In this document: positions 1-12,350 of the stretch, in pieces
Layout: every line of letters starts with the position of its first letter
Numbering within the stretch: position 1 is the stretch's first letter
DNA from: Siphonodentalium dalli
Taxonomy: Eukaryota > Mollusca > Scaphopoda > Gadilida > Siphonodentaliidae
Length of the DNA: 64,000 nucleotides
Assembly: GCA_032622095.1 (NCBI GenBank)
Contig: CP136068.1
Location: 159,237,465 to 159,301,464, forward strand
Reading direction: 5' to 3'
Notes under the pieces: generated by a model
Seen by the model: the letters and a program-made list of their open reading frames with translations, nothing else
Told to the model about the DNA's origin: nothing
Databases searched by the model: none
Position numbers and translations under genes: made by a program

Positions 1-113
1 TGTTTAACACATTTTTGGCTTATACCATCCTTTTTAGGTGTCCCACTCGGTATTATGCTCATTTCTAAGACAGCTTTTGTCAGTACCGGTTAATTCCAGC
101 AGAGAGGTATTAT

Positions 114-265
114 TTAACCATTCCATGACTGGTACTTCGTGATTTTTGCGGAAACCATGTGCCAATGCATCTTCTTATATTATGCGAGTCGCCCTAGGAC
201 GCCTCGCATTAATAAGAGAATGCATTGTCCTAACAATATTTACCTTGATATTGTTAGCAAAGAGT
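114..265 (+). mobile_element. TTAA-ended hairpin MITE, family C, left part
   Basis: The element starts at a TTAA (114-117) followed by CCATTCCATGACTGG, the same end seen at 42797, 43614 and 63409. It then carries a degenerate copy of the 70-bp hairpin core (160-230) and a following CCTAACAATATTTACCTTGA that matches the copy at 43614. The TTAA target and CCYTTC end resemble non-autonomous piggyBac-type elements; that assignment is inference. No matching right end is visible, so this copy looks truncated. Confidence 0.6.
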
Positions 266-785
266 ACATACTTGACAATAACATACTATTTACTCGATTT
301 ATTTACTTGGCAATAACATATTATATACTGAATATTTATGATATGTGTAAGAACAAAAGTATGTCTATATTTTAATATTATTTCTGTTTATGACGGTTTT
401 AACTGATGTGACTAGTTTAACAACATACCCACCGCGAGGGATATGCCTTTAATTATCAGATGATTGAGATTCTAGGAAATAATGGGGTCTCATAGCGGCA
501 AATAGGTTGAATGAAAGTTTACGTCACTTTCTTATACATATCGATAAAGTGCATATCAATGATACAGAACAGAATATCACTCCGATCTTCACAGCCAGAG
601 TAGCCGAATGAAAGTAAATGTTCAAATGCGTACTCTTGAATTATGACGTGACCATCAACCACAAAATCAAAATACAACAACCACACCCCTGGTCAAATGG
701 TCATGCTATTGTGTTATGATGCTGGTGGGTCCTGCTGAATTGCTATGATGATGTTAGGGCAAACTGATGCTGTTAAGAAACAATA

Positions 786-884
786 CCGTTATTTTTTTCT
801 AAAGTTGTTATTTTCGCGGTGTTCTTATAATCGTTCAGTTTATCAGAACAACGCGAAAATAACAACTTTAGAAACAAATAACGG
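786..884. repeat. Long near-perfect hairpin (about 43-bp arms)
   Basis: The sequence starts CCGTTATTTTTTTCTAAAG and ends with its reverse complement (CTTTAGAAACAAATAACGG). The arms pair over about 43 bp around a loop of about 13 bp. No terminal target duplication is obvious. It could be a small palindromic MITE or a pre-miRNA-like foldback; the sequence alone does not decide. Confidence 0.75.
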
Positions 885-1860
885 AACTATCCAGTTTAGT
901 TTAATACTGGTTGTATTAGTTGTTGCAAATCGACTATGACATGTTCAAATATATTTATGTTCTTGAATGTTTCAAACAGGCACTGGCTATTTTTTTTTCA
1001 AATCGCTCGGATCAGCCAAACACTGCGAAAATGACTTAATAAACATTACCGTACAAGCAGGGCCCACCAACATCGTACCAGATTAGCAGGACCACTTGAC
1101 CTGGTGTGAACCAGCTCGGATCAGGGCCGACTGTAAATAGCAGCGTCGTGTGCAAGTATGCGGTCAGCTAGACAATAAGGCGATAGCGTGCCACAGTGCA
1201 TCTTATTTATTTTTCAAAATGTTTTTACAAATATTCAAGAGTTGTTGCATTTGTTGCCAATACAATAAATGTAAAAACATCTCGGAAGTGATACAGTTAT
1301 CACAGTGCTACTGATATTGTTATTTTTATAGCGGGGTATATCAGTGACAACATTGTTAACTTTATTACTAAAGCAAAACAGTTTGCATATATGTACATAT
1401 CCACTATAAAAATAAAAGCAGCTAGTCTTCATTGTGATTAAGCACTGACATTGTATTGACACATTGTTTTTCGTACAAGTGCTTATAACTACCTGCTAAC
1501 GAAGTAAGAGTTTAACTGATATATGTGACCCGCCATATCAAATCCAGTCGTAAGTCGGGATTGATTCTACCATGTGCCAATTCATTCTCTTATATATGCG
1601 AGTCGACCATAGGTCGCCTCGCATATATAAGAGAATGCATTGGCCTAATACTTTTTAACAATTTTAATAATTTTTTCTTGTATTCTTTAACAATTTTATA
1701 ATTTCACCCATACAGAGCCCCAGACAAACATGAGCAGACGATACTCTTATATATGCTTCTATATATGTGTGGGGCTCCCTGCAAGGTAATGGATGTTTTT
1801 TATTTAATGTCCAAAAAATTGTCAGAAACATTTATTTAAAAAAAATGAAAATTTTTTGTT

Positions 1861-3480
1861 AATTTTGTATATAAGATGGTGTATGTACATCCAACCGAAA
1901 GCCATTGACTGGAGGTAGCGTATGTACCATGGTGCCCGACACTATATGCTATGAATTTGGATAGTCACTGTAAGCTAGTGTTTCGTGTCTATTTTTATTC
2001 GCCGACTACTCGTCAGGGACAGGCGATTTAATTAGATAAGTCGACATTTTATATGTCTGTTAACATGTATTCCATGTGTATATAGTTTGAGCCACGTCAT
2101 GTGGTATTGTTGGATTTGCAAATTTCATGCAATCATTCTGTTAACATGTATTCCATGTGAATATAGTTTTTGCCACGTCATGTGGGATTGTTGGATTGCA
2201 ATTTTCATGCAATCATTCTGTTGGATGGTTTGTAGTTTGTAGTTTCAACCTCTCCGCGTTCGTTGCCGATGTGAAGACTGCATGTCGGGTCGCTTTAAGA
2301 TAGACCTATATTCTAACCAGTTTAAACTGGTTAATCTCCGCCGCTCTGAAGAGTGCCTGGTCACTATAAGATAAAAGTTCCGATATTTTGAGTTGTGATA
2401 GTATATAGCCAGCACGTGACAGTTCAGCCGTCACTCACGCTTTAAGGCGTGTCCAATGGCTTTAGTGCCCAGTCTTGTAGTGCTAACATAAGTTGGTTGG
2501 GTCACGTGACGATAAATGCCACATATGTGGTGTGAAATTGATACCCCTGATGTTGGGATAAGAAATTAATCACTTCTTTGGTGTCGCATTTGACTCGCCG
2601 TTAATCTTAGTCTGACATATTTCTGACTGTAGCGTCAAGAATGAATTGATTACCATTTAATTGACACATATGTTTACAGTCTAGCCTATGTCCAAGGTTA
2701 TGGATTTCGAAGTTTGGCGAAGTTTAAATAATGCCAAAACATTTATTTAGGTTTTATGTGACTTCTTCGGATTGCATATTTTATGCAGTCTGCATATTAC
2801 ATGCAATATATATGTCATTTTCTTGGTGGAATACATCGGATTCAGTTTAAATTTGCATATTATATGCAATCTGTATGTTAATTCCATGTTAGCGGAAAAG
2901 CGTAACATCCACCACTCATCCCAAAGATATGGGTTGAAATAATGATAAATGCCAGTAGGCCCAGCATGTGTGCAAATCCAGTCAAGATAGAGCATATAAT
3001 CAAATTGGATTGTCCAAATGAACTAGTGGGCCATAGGTTCTTTCTGGCATGCCATAACATGATACCAATTACGAATTTATCATTCTATATAGGTAACAGT
3101 GGGTTCTAAATAGCACATGCATCGCTAATGGATGATAATTAATTCATGAGTATTGTCCAGACATCATCGATCATCTGCACATCTAGGTGCACCCATTAAT
3201 TTGGGATATTAATGCGTATAGCACTAGTGATAATATAGCTGTATATGTAGCGTGTATCATTAGCTATAATATACCATTGTTAGTTTGTGACCAGAGCGTG
3301 TACTCGTGGTGTCATATGCACAATTGTAGTGCGCCCGTTCAGTGGGGTATTTTATATGTATAGCTATATCAATGATATAGCATTGTTACTGGAAACTACC
3401 GTTTCGGTATAGTTTATTCAATTAGTCAATCCTAACACCAAGGCTGGCGCAAATCCGATGATAAGCGGGTCCTTGAAATG
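1861..3480 (+). repeat. 1.6-kb direct repeat, copy 1
   Basis: This block, from AATTTTGTATATAAGATGG to GGGTCCTTGAAATG, is repeated almost base for base at 3769-5370, offset by 1908 bp. Differences are scattered single bases plus an 18-bp stretch missing near 4502. The near identity implies a recent duplication. It carries an 82-codon open frame on the minus strand (2747-2995) repeated at 4637-4885; this lacks coding features and is probably chance. Confidence 0.9.
2056..2224 (+). repeat. 84-bp tandem duplication inside the 1.6-kb repeat
   Basis: Two adjacent copies start with CTGTTAACATGTATTCCATG and run through CACGTCATGTGG and TTTCATGCAATCATT. The pair recurs at about 3964-4135 in the second large copy, so it predates that duplication. 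Confidence 0.8.
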
Positions 3481-3768
3481 TCATGTGTATATCTGACGTG
3501 TATCGTTAGCTATAAGAATAATACAGCATTATTAGTTTATGACCAGAGCGTATACTCGTGGTGGTATATACACAATTGTAGTGTGCCCATTTAGGTATAT
3601 TTGTATAAGTATAGTATAGCTATAATATAGCATTGTATCATGAATTGTATAGTGACTTATCCAAGCATATTCGGATCACCACAAAACAACCGCCACACAG
3701 TCTAAGCAGACAGGATACCTGGTAATTAAACCAGTTATTCAACAGGATTACTATCACCGAGGAATGTC
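3481..3768 (+). repeat. Spacer between the two 1.6-kb copies
   Basis: The first 190 bp (CGTGTATCGTTAGCTATA, GACCAGAGCGTATACTCG) is a diverged copy of 3245-3420 in the preceding repeat. The ancestral unit therefore already had an internal tandem duplication. No gene is seen. Confidence 0.65.
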
Positions 3769-5370
3769 AATTTTGTATATAAGATGGTGTATGTACATCC
3801 AACCGAAAGCCATTGACTGGAGGTAGCGTATGTACCATGGTGCCCGACACTATATGCTATGAATTTGGATAGTCACTGTAAGCTAGTGTTTCGTGTCTAT
3901 TTTTATTCGCCGACTACTCGTCAGGGACAGGCGATTTAATTAGATAAGTCGACATTTTATATGTTTGTTAACATGTATTCCATGTGTATATAGTTTGGGC
4001 CACGTCATGTGGTATTGTTGGATTTGCAAATTTCATGCAATCATTCTGTTAACATGTATTCCATGTGTACATAGTTTTTGCCACGTCATGTGGGATTGTT
4101 GGATTTGCAATTTTCATGCAATCATTCTGTTGGATGGTTTGTAGTTTGTAGTTTCAACCTCTCCGCGTTCGTTGCCGATGTGAAGACTGCATGTCAGTTC
4201 GCTTTAAGATAGACCTATATTCTAACCAGTTTAAACTGGTTAATCTCCGCCGCTCTGAAGAGTGCCTGGTCACTATAAGATAAAAGTTCCGATATTTTTA
4301 GTTGTGATAGTATATAGCCAGCACGTGGCAGTTCAGCCGTCACTCACGCTTTAAGGCGTGTCCAATGGCTTTGGTGCCCAGTCTTGTACAGCTAACATAA
4401 GTTGGTTGGGTCACGTGACGATAAATGCCACATATGTGGTGTGAAATTGATACCCCTGATGTTGGGATAAGAAATTAATCACTTCTTTGGTGTCGCATTT
4501 GGTGTCGCATTTCTGACTGTAGCCTCAAGAATGAATTGATTACCATTTAATTGGCACATATGTTTACAGTCTAGCCTATGTCCAAGGTTATGGATTTCGA
4601 AGTTTGGCGAAGTTTAAATAATGCCAAAACATTTATTTAGGTTTTATGTGACTTCTTTGGGTTGCATATTTTATGCAGTCTGCATATTACATGCAATATA
4701 TATGTCATATTCTTGGTGGAATACATCGGATTCAGTTTAAATTTGCATATTATATGCAATCTGTATGTTAATTCCATGTTAGCGGAAGAGCGTAACATCC
4801 ACCACTCATCCCAAAGATATGGGTTGAAATAATGGTAAATGCCAGTAGGCCCAGCATGTGTGCAAATCCAGTCAAGATAGAGCATATAATCAAATTGGAT
4901 TGTCCAAATGAACTAGTGGGTCATAGGTTCTTGCTGGCATGCCAGAACATGATACCAATTACGAATTTATCATTCTATATAGGTAACAGTGGGTTCTAAA
5001 TAGCACATGCATCGCTAATGGATGAGAATTAATTCATGAGTATTGTCCAGACATCATCGATCATCTGCACATCTAGGTGCACCCATTAATTTGGGATATT
5101 AATGCGTATAGCACTAGTGATAATATAGCTGTATATTTAGCGTGTATCATTAGCTATAATATACCATTGTTAGTTTGTGACCAGAGCGTGTACTCGTGGT
5201 GTCATATGCACAATTGTAGTGCGCCCGTTCAGTGGGGTATTTTATATGTATAGCTATATCAATTATATAGCATTGTAACTGGAAACTACCATTTCGGTAT
5301 AGTTTATTCAATTAGTCATTCCTAACACCAAGGCAGGCGCAAATCCGATGATAAGCGGGTCCTTGAAATG
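3769..5370 (+). repeat. 1.6-kb direct repeat, copy 2
   Basis: Near-identical to 1861-3480. It ends exactly where copy 1 ends (CCTTGAAATG) and joins directly to the right hairpin and terminal repeat of the family A element at 5371. Confidence 0.9.
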
Positions 5371-5453
5371 GTCGACTCGCATATATAAGAGAATTCATTG
5401 GCACAGGGTAAAAAAATCCCGACTTACGACTGGATTTGATATGGCGGGTCACA

Positions 5454-6591
5454 TTTGATGAGATCTGATTGTTGGCTCTTGCATTGATAACGTTTTGTCA
5501 AACATTTCGACCAACTTAAAGTTTATTTGGACATTTCCTAAAATAGTAGGTTATTGGCCAATGTGACCACCGACATCGTGAATCCTGACGGAAAGCGACG
5601 CAGATGACCCATAGGATGGGTAGATTTAGTAACACAATTGTTCCAGTTATGACTAAAGCTAACGCACACTTACTGCGCTTGTATGTGGAGCTAACTACAC
5701 GTTCACTTTAACCCCCTTGTTTACGTCTTATCAATTTAAAGAGCGCTTATTTATTGCATAAAATATTTGATATAACAATTAATCTTGCCACGTAATATAT
5801 TATTTGAAAGTTCGCAAATACAGTAAGTATGACTCGCCATCTCGGATTCAGTTTTTAATTTTGATCGCAACTGTAGCTATAAAATATAGTTTATATAAAC
5901 ATAACATAAATCATATATGAATAATGCTGTTAATCTAGTTCATTCTGCTAAATTAATCTATGATTGTTCTAGGGTCCCATTCAATAATACACTCAATATT
6001 TTGGAACTATCAACGAAATCCAAGATGGCGGCCGAAAAATCCATACAGATCACGCTCTATATTTAAATAATAAATTGACATGTTCGGCGATCACATTACA
6101 GCTATTGCGTGAATTCAAATAAATTTATTTTATATTGGAACTTATGGCTAACATGTGAAATTTATTTTGACATTCCAAGAAGATAGCCGATTTGGAGGTA
6201 GCTCAACATTTAAAAATGAAGACAACCTAAATTTGTGCAAAGTTTCGTGCTTTAGTCACACAGTGAACATTAATGCTTGCCTTGAAAGATGACATTAAGC
6301 TACCCCGCTATTAAAATTATTTTATCATTAATGAAAAGTAATATAATGGCATTACACGACGTGTATTCACTAATCGCACATCGCTATGAGCGGGCAGTCA
6401 TCTCTGAATATTTTTACTGTTGAATTTTGTTTAATCTCCATAAAAACCGTACATATGCATACAGTATTTGAGATAAAATATATGAATACGTTTACATGTG
6501 AAATTAATATTTACAAGTGATCAAGCAAATTACATATATACAAGAAACACAACCAATTCTCGCCATTAACATCGACATTTATTATCATGTA
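5454..6591. other. AT-rich gene-free stretch
   Basis: I see no gene, RNA or clear repeat. A single CAAGATGGCGGCC box lies near 6022. It resembles boxes in the palindromic element at 10.9-15.9 kb. Confidence 0.5.
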
Positions 6592-7050
6592 TTCGCCCTA
6601 TACGATGCGACGGAGTCTGTTTAATGGCTAAGTCAGATAATCCCTAAAATATAGTCATGTGGAACAAACATTTAGTTCAACAGACCTGTCTTCAATCAGT
6701 ATTCGTTGTGTTCTAGAAATACAATGTAGTATAATTTATGTCCCAGTTCTTGGAAGTGAGAGCAATATATATATATATATGTCTTATAATGATATGCCAT
6801 TAAGACTCTCTGGCTAAACATATTATTTGATATATGTATATACTTATCGGTTAGTATAGAGTGTTCATGTGCGATATGCAATTCGTAAGGGGTCGATCGT
6901 TGATTCACATAATGATTTTCGTATATAGTCCAAGACCGCATGCACAATTTATATATAGTAATAGTAAAGAAATATAATTGATTCAATTAAATTTTTCTGT
7001 TCGTATACATTTAAAGGCGGACTGGTTCCGTCGCATCGTATGTTGGCGAA
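6592..7050. mobile_element. Short inverted-repeat element (MITE-like)
   Basis: The left end TTCGCCCTATACGATGCGAC and the right end (reverse complement TTCGCCAACATACGATGCGA) match over about 40 bp, including GATGCGACGGA and the inner TTTAA. The interior of about 380 bp is AT-rich, with a (TA)n run near 6767. No transposase is encoded. The superfamily is not evident. Confidence 0.6.
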
Positions 7051-7871
7051 CAAAGTATCAAACAATGCCTGTATATCCTTAGAGAGGGGTTTCTCGCATG
7101 CTTTCTGCGATCACGTAAATGTGGTGTGCGTGCATACGCCAGGACGTCGTACAGGTTATAGCGATCCCGTTATGATTTGTCACGTGATATTAAATCCACC
7201 CGTGCGCTAAATATGGGTCAATCGTCGATGCGGAATGGATGAGTGCGATGCAAGTTTGTTCTGTTGATTTCCGTTGATTTTGCATTCTGGATAAATTACT
7301 CTGATTACTACATGTACATAGGTGAGCTTTATATACGATTATTATATATTTGAGAATTAGAATTTGCGTTTTACAACCATGTATGATATAGAAAGGATAA
7401 TGCTATGGGTATGATTCTTTTCTTCAGCCATGTATGTGGCTTTGTATTTCGGTTAAAATAATGTATCGATAATCATCGAGAATAATAATTTAAGTGTAAA
7501 CTCTGAGTATATATACGGACATACATGGCATAGACACGTATTAAATAATTTAATATTTATGTATACATATACATAGTGCATGCATCGACCCATATCATGT
7601 GTTTGTCACGGGTGGATTGGGGGGGGGGGGGGGTACGACTCCACAACTAATACCGGGTGGGGTGGACTCGATATTCCTGGCTTATACTTTCAACACATAT
7701 AATACAGGATATTATGGGGGTAAAAGCAACCGCTTTGCGGTCGGTGTTCATCTCCACAGGCTTGCCATTGCCTGCAGTACAACAGGTTTCCCCATACAGA
7801 GGGGGGGGGGGGGGTAGTGAGTTGCAATCGTTCAATTCAGTTTAGCTTTTCGATAAGGTTATTTATCTCTT
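7051..7871. other. Gene-free stretch with two poly-G tracts
   Basis: Homopolymer G runs lie at about 7619-7633 and 7801-7814. The small glycine-rich frames crossing them are artefacts. Nothing else is supported. Confidence 0.5.
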
Positions 7872-9800
7872 TTACGAGACGATAGACATTGTGCATGACC
7901 TTTTTGTTATTATTTTGCATGAGAAGTGCAAGTTTCGTTCATCTGGATGAGTATAATAAAATTTCGCAACAAATTTAGATCGGGCATTATTTATACTTTC
8001 GCACACTAACAAAGTATGGTATTCATTTCCGGTAAATTTTCCACATAATGTGCACTTTGTATCTGTTGGGAAATTTCTCCATGAAGAAGTTTCTATCGCG
8101 AGTCGATGATTTCGGGTACGAAATTTAATAAGAGTTAATGCCTCGTTTGTTGTCAATTTCGCAATGTATTTTTCGGGTTCAATTTCTCTTTTAATTAGCC
8201 GATAAAATTGGTATTTTGTCGACGAGTTTATAGCGGTCCGCCAAGTTTGAATATATGAATCCTTGATTTTTAAATGCGTTGTTTCGCGAAACCAGCACTT
8301 AGTTTTAGTAATATGGTAGAGCCATATGTGAGACATACCGAGGTTATTTAAGGATTTTTTAACATACCGGGGCCAGTTTAGCCCAGTTTTACACCTTCCC
8401 ATCATGTTATGCATTGTGGCATAGAGTATGTAGCAGACTTGATTTGTGTTTCCGCTTATCATTCGTGCCCAATAATTCAGGATTCTATGTTCAATTTTGG
8501 AAGTTATAGGTAAAATTCCTAATTCACCATATATCATGGCCGTTGGTGTTGGCTTCTTTAATTTTAATACAAATTTGAGAAACCAGAGTTCTGTGCGTTG
8601 AATCATTATATTGTTGGCTACACCCCAAACTTCACATCGATATGTTAAGATAGGTACAACTGTTTTTTCATATAATTCAATAATACAGGTCAAGGGTAAT
8701 TTCATTTTTCTGGTCTAACATATTATTGAGAACATTGCTTTTCTAGCTTCTTCGCACCTTCTGTTCTTTTCTAGAGTAAATGAGCCGTTTTTAGAAAATA
8801 TTATACCAAGGTAGCTGTACGTGTCTGTAGTCTCAATGATTTCGTTATTTAATATGAAAGTATTTTTTCTTCTTATGATTGGCCTTACCAAAGACAAACA
8901 CCATTACTTTTACTATTGTTGATTGTCAATTTCCATTTTTCACAATATTCTCCATAGGCATTTAACATATTTTGCATTTCTGTTTGGGTTTCCGCGAATA
9001 ATACGGTGTCGTCTGCATACAGTAAACAAAATAGTTGAATGTGGTCTTGGAAAGTAGTCTCATTTAAGTCTGCCAGGGCTATTTGGTTGGAAGTTATAAG
9101 AAACTTTTCGAGATCATTTAGGTAGATAGAAAAGAGGATGGGTGATAGATAATCCCTTGTCTGATACCCATATCACATGCGAAATTGGGGGGACAGCTCT
9201 GTTCCAGAGGTTATACAAGATTTTATATTACGATACATGTTCATTATAACATTTAAAATTTTACCGGATATTCCAATTTCAAATAATTTTTGCCACAGTC
9301 CAGCTCTCCAGACACTATCAAAGACCTTCGATAGGTCTATAAATGCACAGTATATGTTACGTTTACTCTTCGTTTTTGTCAATTCGATTAAGCCATGAAG
9401 TGAGAAAATGTGATCAATAGTAGAGTAGTCTTGGCGAAAACCCGCCTGGTTTTCAGAGAGTAGGTTATTTGCCTGAAGAAAGCCATATATTCTATTACTT
9501 AGGATAGACGAGAATAATTTTGCCACACAGCTGACTAACGTAATCGGACGGTAGTTTACAGGCTGCTTTGGGTCTTTAGATTTGTATATTTGGTGTATAA
9601 TTCCGACACCCCACTCGCTGGGTATAAAACCGGTTCTCAGAATCAGGTTGAATAGTCGAAAATACACAGGTGCCAGTTGATCAAATGTTTTTTTTATATA
9701 CTCATTTCGTATGTTATCTATACCAGGGGATTTCCCTAATTTTAAACTACTTGCCGCTTCCTCTATTTCTATTATTGTAATATCATTATTGAGTGAAATG
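7872..9800 (-). pseudogene. Decayed non-LTR retrotransposon (LINE) reverse transcriptase
   Basis: Read on the minus strand, the order is that of a LINE ORF2 reverse transcriptase. A pre-RT helix with KLGKSPGID lies near 9745. It is followed by finger motifs NYRPITLV and QAGFRQ, the palm block AFIDLSKVFD, then GIRQG and LSPILFSIYLNDL near 9130. The catalytic YADDTVLF sits at 9008-9019 and after it TYSYLGI. A long C-terminal part (8705-7872) contains C-x2-C-x8-H-x4-C, typical of many invertebrate LINEs. Frame changes near 9175 and 9140 and breaks near 8900 and 8710 make it non-functional. Neither the endonuclease domain nor ORF1 is visible, so it is 5'-truncated. Confidence 0.9.
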
Positions 9801-10310
9801 AATATTGTACGACATTTTATTTAGAGCACGATGCTCTCGCGATGTGGGCTGTCCGTAGCATGGAAACGACTCACAAAGGACTAATGATTGATGGAAAATC
9901 AGGACCACGATGTTATAGATTATTACTGTTGCGGTAATACGATTGGTATTGATGTAGTAATATGATTTATATTGTTTAGTAATTGTAGTTATGATTGTTA
10001 TTGTTGGAATAATATGAGGATTATGTTTGTAATCATAGTATTGTTATTTTAGTAATATTCGTTTTATTTTCGTAATATGTGTATTATTCTTGTAGTAATT
10101 TGATTGTTCTTGCTGTATAATATTATTGAAACAAATATTGAACTGACACATTAGTAATATATGCCAAAAAGGGCAGATGTTTTAATTACATTTCAGTAGA
10201 TTTTGTCTCCTCGTGTTTATTTCATTTCCCTACAAACAAATAATACAATCATTATGTCCAAATAAACCATATATTATAACAGCATACAGTAATACTGCAG
10301 TCACTAGATG
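9801..10310. other. AT-rich stretch with loose GTAATAT-type repeats
   Basis: From 9930 to 10110 variants of GTAATATGATTGTTATTG recur loosely, suggesting an old simple-sequence expansion. No gene is seen. Confidence 0.5.
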
Positions 10311-10319
10311 GCCAAAATA

Positions 10320-10922
10320 TTCCCCAACCCCGAGCAGAACCACACCATTAATCTTAAAACTCTACCCAACCTTATTCCATTTATACCCTTAATCCACTCT
10401 ACAACACACTAACACCCTCCATAAACCCACTGTTAACTGTAGCCGATTGATAACCATATCCTTAACCCTAACCAGATCAACAACCTTTACCCCATTCATG
10501 ATACTCGCGCTAACCATATCCATAACCATACCATTAAATCAAACACTAACCTTTTTGATAATTCTAACCATACCCACTTCCCTAACCATAACACAAATCC
10601 TTTGCATAAGACTGTCACCTTTATAACGTTAACCATATCCACAACACTACCCACTGAACAGAACCCTTTTTTATAGCCGCAACCCTTACCTTATCGTAAA
10701 CCTTAACCCTTTCCGTGAACCTACTCATAACGTCAACAATTTCCATATCCCTAACACTGACCATGAATCTTACCGTATCGATGTCCATAACCCTAACCCT
10801 GACCATGAATCTTACCGTATCGATGTCTATAACCCTAACACTGGCACTGAATCTTACCGTATCGATGCCCATAACCCTAACACTGACAATGAATCGTACA
10901 GTATCGATGTACATAACCCTAT
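10320..10922 (+). repeat. Degenerate CCCTAA (telomere-type) repeats, left block
   Basis: Many variants of CATAACCCTAACCCTGACC occur, with a 60-bp tandem substructure at 10740-10920 (ATGAATCTTACCGTATCGAT recurs). The same motif on the same strand continues at 15950-16260, beyond the palindromic element. The two blocks were probably one interstitial telomere-like array. The open frames on both strands here are repeat artefacts. Confidence 0.75.
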
Positions 10923-10924
10923 TA

Positions 10925-12350
10925 GTCCAGGAGATATTGGTCGACCTCTGCACACCCCCAGGACTTAACTTCACCCCATTAATTTTCTTTCTTAATGGTC
11001 TCCTCTAATAATTTTCACTTGTTAACAAGAAAACAATGTAGCCGCAGAGACTCCAGACAAGATGGCGTCCATCATGGCGGCCATTTTGTTTAAATGCACC
11101 AGGTCTCTTTGATCGCCATTATAGTAATGATAGTATCAAATGCGGTCTTGTTTCCCGCTCGATTCGTTATCCGAATATACAACCCTTACAAATTAGCCAA
11201 AAATCCGATACCATAATCCAATATGGCGGCCAAGATGGCCGCCGAAATGCGAAAATATGCTATTTTCCTGACAAGTTACCACCTTTCGTTTGTCTCTGTG
11301 GGAAAATTTTGGCATCTTTGAGTCATATTATACATATATCATATAGAGGTGTCATTGGCGACAACATGGGGTCCATCATATACATTCTTTGTGGGATATT
11401 TTTGTCCGATATCACGTTTTTCAAAATGCCGGTATAATAGGTCAAAGCCGAATCTACGTTAATAACGCGATGTAATGTTTCGAATCAATGAATGTTATTG
11501 CTATTATAACAACACCGATGTATATATATGTGCAGGAGATACTCGAGCTAGGATTCATCTTATACCTGAGTTGATGAATATTTACCCAAATTCAAGATGG
11601 CGGCCAAAATGGCTTCCAGAAATAGAAAAATCGCCGAAAATCGCTGATTTTAACATCAGTGAGCATTATTGTCATGACAACTCCACACCTGCTTACTATT
11701 GTGAGTTGGGAACACGTAGGCGAAGAACTTCCTTGAACAACCTTGTACCCCAAATCCAAAATGGCGCCCACAATGGCGGACATATTTTGAAAAATCACCG
11801 AAATTCGCTCATATTCACATCATTGGGCATTATTGTCGAGAGAACTCCACCCATGCCTACAGTTGAGTTGGTAATACTGAGATGAGGTAATTACATTGCA
11901 TCTGATGCAAGAAATTGTTTTCCAAATCGAAGATGGCGGCCAAAGAGGCGACCGAAATTGAAAACAAGTCTACATTCCTTTACTTTCTTAGGATGGGCGT
12001 TATTATTTCGCGATTTATATCCACTATTACATGTTGATATGGAATAGTGACATGAAGTATTCATTAGGGTTTGGCAATTTATACTCACAGCAAAGATCGC
12101 TGCTAAATTGGCGGCTAGAAATTGAAAATAAATCGATATGATTTCAACGTTTTGTCATAATATCGGTATGTATGGACGAAACTGTACATAAACCATCTAC
12201 TAGTTCAACTTAAACGTATCAAAACGCATAAAATAGCTCGTATCCTTCTGGAAAGATGAAAAACCACAATTAATATCGCGATGTGGCATTTCGAAATCCA
12301 GTCTCCCATTGCTTCGATAATGGCCGTAAGCGTAGGTGCGCCGAATAGTT
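10925..12350 (+). repeat. Left arm of palindromic element, with ATGGC-box repeats
   Basis: The arm contains boxes of type AAGATGGCGGCCAAAATGGC at about 11061, 11221, 11596, 11759, 11931 and 12095. Most are spaced 160-172 bp, so the arm appears built of diverged units of about 165 bp. The box core matches the known YY1 binding consensus (AANATGGCGGC); that is a motif resemblance only. Confidence 0.7.

Larger units (their letters stand above)
1..1523. other. Gene-free stretch with two hairpins
   Basis: No convincing coding region is present; the short open frames here lack family resemblance and codon bias. The stretch holds a degenerate TTAA-ended hairpin element near 114-265 and a long hairpin at 786-884, both listed separately. 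Around 1056-1110 lies a fragment of a dispersed repeat (core AGCAGGRCC plus an ACTTRACC-like end) that recurs near 34303 and 37333. Confidence 0.6.
1524..5453. mobile_element. Family A inverted-repeat element with 3.5-kb repeat-filled interior
   Basis: The left end starts TGTGACCCGCCATATC and the right end finishes with its reverse complement at 5453; the matching ends run about 45 bp. Just inside each end is the hairpin core (full at 1574-1644, half at 5371-5402). Compared with the compact copy at 32300-32760, the interior after about 1857 is replaced by two copies of a large repeat (1861-3480 and 3769-5370). TA is the likely target: the compact copy is flanked by TA. No transposase frame is present, so the element is non-autonomous. 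Confidence 0.75.

Noticed and set aside
2747-4885. Two near-identical 82-codon minus-strand frames
   Set aside because: The repetition is explained by duplication of the 1.6-kb unit, and the DNA between them shows the same conservation as the frame.
10621-10974. 117-codon frame and its partner on the other strand
   Set aside because: Periodic translation of CCCTAA-type repeats.
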